Shown here: in pieces, positions 59,365-64,000 of the stretch
Layout: each line of letters begins with the position of its first letter
Numbering within the stretch: the stretch's first letter is position 1
NCBI RefSeq assembly: GCF_004349055.1
Contig: NZ_SMKX01000016.1
Span: 1 to 64,000 of the forward strand
Direction: 5' to 3'
Length of the DNA stretch: 64,000 nucleotides
Source of the DNA: Kribbella antibiotica
GTDB taxonomy: Bacteria; Actinomycetota; Actinomycetes; Propionibacteriales; Kribbellaceae
Notes under the pieces: generated by a model
Told to the model about the DNA's origin: nothing
Database searches by the model: none
Seen by the model: only the letters and a program-made list of their open reading frames with translations
Translations under genes and position numbers: made by a program

Positions 59365-61019
59365 TCTGTGGAATCAAGGCCTCGCACGACGGCGGGGTGG
59401 CGGTCGTCGACGGTGACCGGCTGCTCTTCAGTACCGAGATCGAGAAGCTGGCGAACGCGCCGCGGTACAGCGCGCTCGGCCGGCTCGAACTGATCACCGA
59501 GATCCTGGCGACCGAAGGGCTGAAGCCGGCCGACATCGACCGGTTCGTGGTCGACGGCTGGTGGACCGAAGGAGCCGGAGGCGGTACTGCCATCCAGACC
59601 GGGCTGGCGGGTCGAGCATTCGAGCTGCCGGTCGCGCCCTACCTCGATGGCACGGACGGCCCGCTGCATCCGCACCTGTTCGACGGTCACAACTTCGGCG
59701 GCGCGGCCGAGGGATACGTGAGCTACCACCATGTGAGTAACCATGTGATGGGCGCCTACGTCTCCAGCCCGTTCGCGGTCCGGGGTGAGGACTCGCTCGT
59801 CCTGGTCTGGGACGGCGGCATGGTGCCGCGGCTCTACCACGTCGGCAACCGGACCCGCACGGTCACCGCGCTGGCGCCACTGCTGCCGATCACCGGCAAC
59901 AGCTTCGGTGACTTCAGCGGTCAATTCGAACCGTTCTGGCGCGACACGTCCGACCTGACCGAGGACGAAACCGTTCGGTACCACCTGTCGATCGCCGGTA
60001 AGGCGATGGCCTACGCCGCGCTCGGCAAGGTCGAGGAGTCCGCATTCAAGGTCTTCGACGAGCTGCTGGCCGGGTTCTCCCGGATCGAGCTCGAGACCGC
60101 GCGCACCCTCGGCGCGAAGATCGCAGCCAACCGCGACCAACTGCTGCCTGGCCTGTCGAACGCAGACCTGATCGCCACCTTCCAGGCCTACCTCGGGCAC
60201 CGACTGCTTGACGCTCTGGCCACCTTGCTGCGACGCCGCTTCCCCGGACAGCGCCCACAGCTTGCGATCGCGGGCGGCTGCGCACTGAACATCAAGTGGA
60301 ACAGCTTGCTGCGCAACAGCGGCCTGTTCCAGGAGATCTGGGTGCCGCCGTTCCCGAACGACGCGGGTGCTGCGATCGGCACCGCCGCGTGCGAGCTGTT
60401 CCGGACCGGCCAACATGCTGCGCTGCGATGGGATGTGTACAGCGGACCGCAACTGGTCCAGTCCGAACTACCCAGCGGCTGGACAAGCCGCCCGTACGAC
60501 GAAAGTCAGCTGGCCGCCCTCCTGCACGCCGAGGGCGAGCCGGTCGTGGTGTTGTCGGGCCGGGCGGAGATCGGCCCGCGTGCACTCGGCAACCGGAGCA
60601 TCTTGGCGCCGGCCACCAGCGCCGCCACGAAGGACCAGCTGAACGTGATCAAGGATCGGGCCTTCTACCGTCCGGTCGCTCCGATCTGTCTGACCGAACG
60701 GGCCGAGGAGGTCTTCACCCCCGGCGGCGCCGATCCCTACATGCTGTTCGAGCACCACGTGCGCGCCGACTGGGTCGACCGGATTCCCGCGGTCATGCAT
60801 CTCGACGGCAGCGCCCGGCTGCAGACGATCGACCAGAGCGCGAACAGCGCCACCAGCCGCATCCTCGCCGCCTACGCAGAGCTCAGCGGTATCCCCGTTC
60901 TGTGCAACACGAGCGCGAACCTCAACGGCAGCGGCTTCTTCCCCGATGTCGCCTCGGCCGCGCACTGGGGTGGCACGAAGTACATCTGGTCCGACGGGGT
61001 CCTGCACACCAAGGCGTGA
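59358..61019 (+). CDS. O-carbamoyltransferase, NodU/CmcH family
   Basis: A 553-residue carbamoyltransferase. The TTG at 59358 overlaps the A-T gene by seven bases and gives MLICGIKASHDGG, the normal family start. The N-terminal Kae1-like domain shows the metal-binding YHHVSNHVMGAYVSS (about residue 124) and LVWDGGM. The C-terminal part has GRAEIGPRALGNRSILAP (about 400) and FYRPVAPICL, typical of the domain that transfers carbamoyl from carbamoyl phosphate through carbamoyladenylate to a hydroxyl. Its place in the A-T/SDR operon suggests that a hydroxyl of the peptide, such as Thr, Ser or hydroxy-Asn, becomes an O-carbamate. The acceptor cannot be told from sequence. Confidence 0.9.
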   Translation: MLICGIKASHDGGVAVVDGDRLLFSTEIEKLANAPRYSALGRLELITEILATEGLKPADIDRFVVDGWWTEGAGGGTAIQTGLAGRAFELPVAPYLDGTDGPLHPHLFDGHNFGGAAEGYVSYHHVSNHVMGAYVSSPFAVRGEDSLVLVWDGGMVPRLYHVGNRTRTVTALAPLLPITGNSFGDFSGQFEPFWRDTSDLTEDETVRYHLSIAGKAMAYAALGKVEESAFKVFDELLAGFSRIELETARTLGAKIAANRDQLLPGLSNADLIATFQAYLGHRLLDALATLLRRRFPGQRPQLAIAGGCALNIKWNSLLRNSGLFQEIWVPPFPNDAGAAIGTAACELFRTGQHAALRWDVYSGPQLVQSELPSGWTSRPYDESQLAALLHAEGEPVVVLSGRAEIGPRALGNRSILAPATSAATKDQLNVIKDRAFYRPVAPICLTERAEEVFTPGGADPYMLFEHHVRADWVDRIPAVMHLDGSARLQTIDQSANSATSRILAAYAELSGIPVLCNTSANLNGSGFFPDVASAAHWGGTKYIWSDGVLHTKA

Positions 61020-61034
61020 CCGGCAGCCGCCGGT
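61019..61034 (+). terminator. Possible weak hairpin after the carbamoyltransferase
   Basis: A 6-bp perfect stem ACCGGC-AGCC-GCCGGT begins at the carbamoyltransferase stop codon. There is no T tract after it, so termination is uncertain. The remaining bases to 61129 show no gene; they hold the GAGG ribosome site of the next gene (61116-61119) and presumably its promoter. Confidence 0.3.
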
Positions 61035-61129
61035 CCCGGTCGTAACCTGCGCGTCTCCTGCAGTTACCGCAGCTGAAACATGCGCTTCTTACCTTGAGAG
61101 CCCTGTCAGCCTGGTGAGGCGGTGTGCCG

Positions 61130-63352
61130 ATGTACGAGTACGTTGACCCGTTCATTGGAACCGGTGCCACGGACCTGCCTGCGCCGCAGGGACTGGCCGC
61201 GACCTGGTGGTGGCCCAAGCCGCAGGTCGGGAACACGCATCCAGGCGCCATGCATCCGTTCGGGATGGTGTCGGCCTGCCCGTATTCGGGGGCCTACCCT
61301 ACCGGCTACGGACTGTACGACTTCAATACGGAGGGCGTGCCCAAGCAGTTGTACGACCGCCCGGTCGCCTCGGGGTTCACCCACTTCCAGCAGTCCGGTA
61401 CGGGCGCGATCCGCAAGTACTACAACTACTTCCGGGTGACGCCGATGCTCGGCCCGCTCGACGATCTGGGCACCAACTGGGATCTGCTGGATGAAGTGGC
61501 CGAGCCCGGCTACTACTCGGCGACGCTGAGCTCGGGGGTGCACTGCGAGCTGACGGTCGGCCCCAAATCGGCCGTCCACCGGTACACCTTCCCGGCGAAC
61601 GACGCTGCCCGGATCGTCATCGACGCCTCGACCGGCGGGCTCGCCATCCCGCACGGCCGGACGGTGCCGCTGAAGGCGCATCTGGCGATGCTGGAGCCCG
61701 GGGTGGCGCAAGGCGAGATCCACGTCGAGGGCGTGCCGCTGGCCGTGCATCTGGAGGTCGACGCCCCCGACTGGCGGCAGCTGCTCTGGTACGACCGGCG
61801 CCTGATGCCCGGCGGCACCCGCCTCGACTTCGACTACATCCGCCCGACCACCCTGCGGCCATTCGGGCTGATGTTCATGGGCCAGTCCCGCGCCGAGCAG
61901 ACCGTCGAGGTGCGACTCGGGTTCTCGCTGCGCGGGTGCGAGCAGGCGCGCAACAACCTGTACGCCGATGTCGGCCGCGAGCAGGTGACTTTCAGCGCAC
62001 GGCGCGACGAAACCGCCGCCACCTGGCGCGACCACCTCGGCAAAGTGTCGATCAAGGCGGACTCCGACGACCAGGCAACCGTTTTCGGCACCGCGCTTTA
62101 TCACTCGCTGCTCAAACCGTGCTTCGCCCCGGACGAGAGCCCGTCATGGACGACCGCGGGCCCGTACGCGTTCGACATCTGCACCATGTGGGACATCTAC
62201 CGCACCCAACTGCCGCTGATGACCACGTTCTTCCCGGAGCGTTCGATCGCACTGGCCGGCGCGATGCTGTCGATCGCCGAGCAGGAGGGCAACCTGCCGA
62301 TCGGCTATCGGATGGCCAAGGGCGCGGACCGGTTCTCCCGGCAAGGCAGCGCGCTCGCGCACACCTTCCTGGCCGACCTGTGCCAACTCGATCTGCCGGG
62401 TATCGACTGGGACTGGGCCATGGTGCACCTGGAGATGGACCTGCACCGGACGTACGGCGAGGACTACCTGGTGCACGGGGTCGCGCATCCGATCAGTCAC
62501 ACCCTCGACCTGGCGTACGCCTATCACTGCACCGCGGCGATTGCCCGCAAGGTGCGCGACCGGACGCTGGCCAAGCAGATGCGCGACCACGCGCAGGGCT
62601 GGCAGGCGGCGTACGATCCGGCGACCGGTCTGCTGCGCGACTCGACGTTCTACGAGGGCGGTCGCTGGAACTACTCCTTCCGGCTGCTGCACGACATGCG
62701 CGCCCGGATCGCGCTAGCCGGCGGAGACCAAGCGTTCGTGGGACTACTCGACAAGTTCTTCGGGTACGACGCCGTACCGGTCACGCAGCCGGGGGTGGCG
62801 CCGAGTGTGGCCGAGATGAATGCCGGCTACGAGCTGAGCCGGTTCGAGGGGTTGAACAACGAGCCGGACTACGAAGCGCCTTGGTCGTATCACTACGCCG
62901 GACGGCCGGACCGGACCGCCGAGGTCGTCCATGCCGCGATCGCCAACCAGTTCGGCACCGGCCGGGGTGGGCTGCCGGGCAATGACGACTCCGGCGGGCT
63001 GTCTGCCTGGTACGTGTGGGCGACGCTCGGGCTGTTCCCGGTGGCTGGGCAGAACCTGTTCCTGCTGAGCGCACCGGCTGTGGCCGAGTCCACCAGCCGA
63101 CTGCCGGACGGCGAATTGTCCATCACCACAACGGGATTCGAGCCGGTCGAGCCAGGTGGGCCGATCTCCTACGTCCAGTCCGTCGCGGTGGACGGCAAGG
63201 CCCTGGAGCGCCCCTGGATCTCTGGGCGCGAACTACGGCACATCCGCCATCTGCACATCGAGCTCGGCCCGCAACCGTCCCGTTGGGGCGGTCGGGTCAG
63301 GCCACCCTCGACATCAGACCACACCACTGGAGGTGGGCATGAACTTCGCTGA
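61130..63352 (+). CDS. GH92 family alpha-mannosidase
   Basis: A 740-residue glycoside hydrolase of family 92, Ca2+-dependent exo-alpha-mannosidases. The ATG at 61130 is chosen because GAGG lies ten bases upstream; a GTG two codons earlier is too close to it. Family landmarks are VDPFIGTG at the very start, GNTHPGAMHPFGMV, FTHFQQSGTG, TMWDIYRTQLPL, GLNNEPDYEAPWSYHYAGRP (with the acid Glu region) and GLPGNDDSGGLSAWYVW (Asp pair). The catalytic fold begins within a few residues of the start, so there is no signal peptide and the enzyme is probably cytosolic, unlike many GH92 enzymes. It overlaps the next gene by 14 bases and may act with it on a mannosyl metabolite. Confidence 0.9.
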   Translation: MYEYVDPFIGTGATDLPAPQGLAATWWWPKPQVGNTHPGAMHPFGMVSACPYSGAYPTGYGLYDFNTEGVPKQLYDRPVASGFTHFQQSGTGAIRKYYNYFRVTPMLGPLDDLGTNWDLLDEVAEPGYYSATLSSGVHCELTVGPKSAVHRYTFPANDAARIVIDASTGGLAIPHGRTVPLKAHLAMLEPGVAQGEIHVEGVPLAVHLEVDAPDWRQLLWYDRRLMPGGTRLDFDYIRPTTLRPFGLMFMGQSRAEQTVEVRLGFSLRGCEQARNNLYADVGREQVTFSARRDETAATWRDHLGKVSIKADSDDQATVFGTALYHSLLKPCFAPDESPSWTTAGPYAFDICTMWDIYRTQLPLMTTFFPERSIALAGAMLSIAEQEGNLPIGYRMAKGADRFSRQGSALAHTFLADLCQLDLPGIDWDWAMVHLEMDLHRTYGEDYLVHGVAHPISHTLDLAYAYHCTAAIARKVRDRTLAKQMRDHAQGWQAAYDPATGLLRDSTFYEGGRWNYSFRLLHDMRARIALAGGDQAFVGLLDKFFGYDAVPVTQPGVAPSVAEMNAGYELSRFEGLNNEPDYEAPWSYHYAGRPDRTAEVVHAAIANQFGTGRGGLPGNDDSGGLSAWYVWATLGLFPVAGQNLFLLSAPAVAESTSRLPDGELSITTTGFEPVEPGGPISYVQSVAVDGKALERPWISGRELRHIRHLHIELGPQPSRWGGRVRPPSTSDHTTGGGHELR

Positions 63353-64000
63353 CAACACACTCGTTCCGTCCACACCCAGCCGTCGGATGGTCATCGTGGT
63401 CCGCGCGGACCCGGTGATCTGCGGACACTCCGGCGAGGCCCGCTGCCTCGCAGAGGTGGCGCTCACGCGGGGGTTCGACGACGTGCGGATCGTGACTTGG
63501 CCGCTGGATGCGCTGGAGGCGGCCGGGCTGCCGCTCAAGCCACTCGATCACTTGCTGCCGTACAGCCCTGGCATCACCGTGGAGCGTCCCGATCCCGTCG
63601 GCGACTACCGGGTGCCCGATGGGCGTTACCTGTCCGGGCTTATCGGGCGGCTGGTCGAGCTGTTCAGCGACGGGGTGCCGACCGTTGCGATGTCGCTCTA
63701 TCTGAGCCCGCATGCGATCGCCGTACAGGAGGCTGTTCAGGTGGCGCGCCGGATCGGGCCTGCGCGGGTCACCACTGTCGCCGAGGCGGTGGGCTCGGAC
63801 ATCACCAACGTGGTGCGCGAGTGCGTCACCACCGGCCGATTCGGGGCGGCCGCGCACATCCTGTCGGTGTACTTGGAAGCCGACCACTGCGTGGCGGTGT
63901 CGGAGTACACCAAGGACCTGATCGTGGCCTCGGCTGCGACCCTCGACGACATGCACGGTACGACGTTCGCGCAGCAGTGCCAGGAGCGCATCGCCATCTC
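63339..64000 (+). CDS. Probable glycosyltransferase, GT4-like N-terminal part (cut by window end)
   Basis: At least 220 residues, open to the end of the window. The ATG at 63339 lies just after a TGGAGGTG ribosome site inside the end of the GH92 gene, so the two are coupled. The N-terminus MVIVVRADPVICGHSGEARCLAEVAL looks like the glycine-containing loop of a GT-B fold glycosyltransferase, followed by beta-alpha units (VRIVTWPLDAL, PTVAMSLYLSPHA) and HCVAVSEYTKDLI, typical of the N-lobe. The C-terminal donor-binding lobe is not in the window, so family and sugar cannot be confirmed. Confidence 0.6.
   Translation, partial: MNFADNTLVPSTPSRRMVIVVRADPVICGHSGEARCLAEVALTRGFDDVRIVTWPLDALEAAGLPLKPLDHLLPYSPGITVERPDPVGDYRVPDGRYLSGLIGRLVELFSDGVPTVAMSLYLSPHAIAVQEAVQVARRIGPARVTTVAEAVGSDITNVVRECVTTGRFGAAAHILSVYLEADHCVAVSEYTKDLIVASAATLDDMHGTTFAQQCQERIAI

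Overview
This is a high-GC actinomycete chromosome segment. The protein style, GTG/TTG starts and the mix of genes suggest a Kribbella-like member of the Propionibacteriales; that genus is an inference from general resemblance. The window is dominated by one large nonribosomal peptide synthetase (NRPS) locus of about 51 kb, flanked by an ebo-type operon on the left and carbohydrate genes on the right.

Left part (1-9.6 kb). Six plus-strand genes, five of the six linked by 4-base ATGA overlaps or gaps under 10 bases, form an ebo operon: eboC (cut by the window edge), a xylose-isomerase-like TIM barrel, eboA, eboB, eboE and eboF. A pair of tandem palindromic repeats separates it from a small MazG-like NTP pyrophosphohydrolase, which ends at a strong 13-bp-stem hairpin. 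Minus-strand genes follow: a secreted three-repeat protein, a FAD-linked oxidase, a HutD-like protein and a small membrane protein.

NRPS locus (9.68-61.0 kb). On the minus strand, transcribed right to left, are three giant NRPS genes, then an MbtH protein, a clavaminate-synthase-like (AsnO/VioC type) oxygenase, a group A flavin monooxygenase and a PhyH-type oxygenase. Divergently, on the plus strand, a type II thioesterase, an SDR, a free-standing threonine-type A-T protein and a NodU/CmcH-type carbamoyltransferase overlap one another as an operon. By eye the assembly line is: NRPS1 = C-A1(unassigned)-T / C-A(Thr)-T-E / C-A(Ser)+FkbM methyltransferase-T-E / C-A(Thr)-T / C-A(Asn)-T-E; NRPS2 = C-A(Asn)+FkbM methyltransferase-T / C-A(Ser-like)-T-E; NRPS3 = C-A(Ser)+N-methyltransferase-T-E / C-A(Thr)-T-E / C-A(broken)-T-TE. 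C-domain subtype (LCL or DCL) agrees with the position of every E domain.

The most interesting point is the last module. Its adenylation domain has lost motifs A3 to A5, the A7 aspartate and the A10 lysine, while C, T and TE look intact. That carrier must be charged in trans or skipped, and the free-standing Thr-type A-T protein is the obvious donor. The first C domain is EntF-like and also lacks an upstream carrier, so the same A-T protein could instead supply the starter. The predicted product is a very hydroxyl-rich decapeptide of Thr, Ser and Asn with up to six D residues, O-methyl-Ser, beta-hydroxy- and possibly beta-methoxy-Asn, N-methyl-Ser and perhaps an O-carbamate. I do not recognise a known compound with this pattern.

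Right part (61.1-64 kb). A GH92 alpha-mannosidase without room for a signal peptide overlaps the start of a probable glycosyltransferase that runs off the window. No RNA genes, CRISPR arrays or insertion sequences were seen. No obvious regulator or transporter lies within the NRPS locus.
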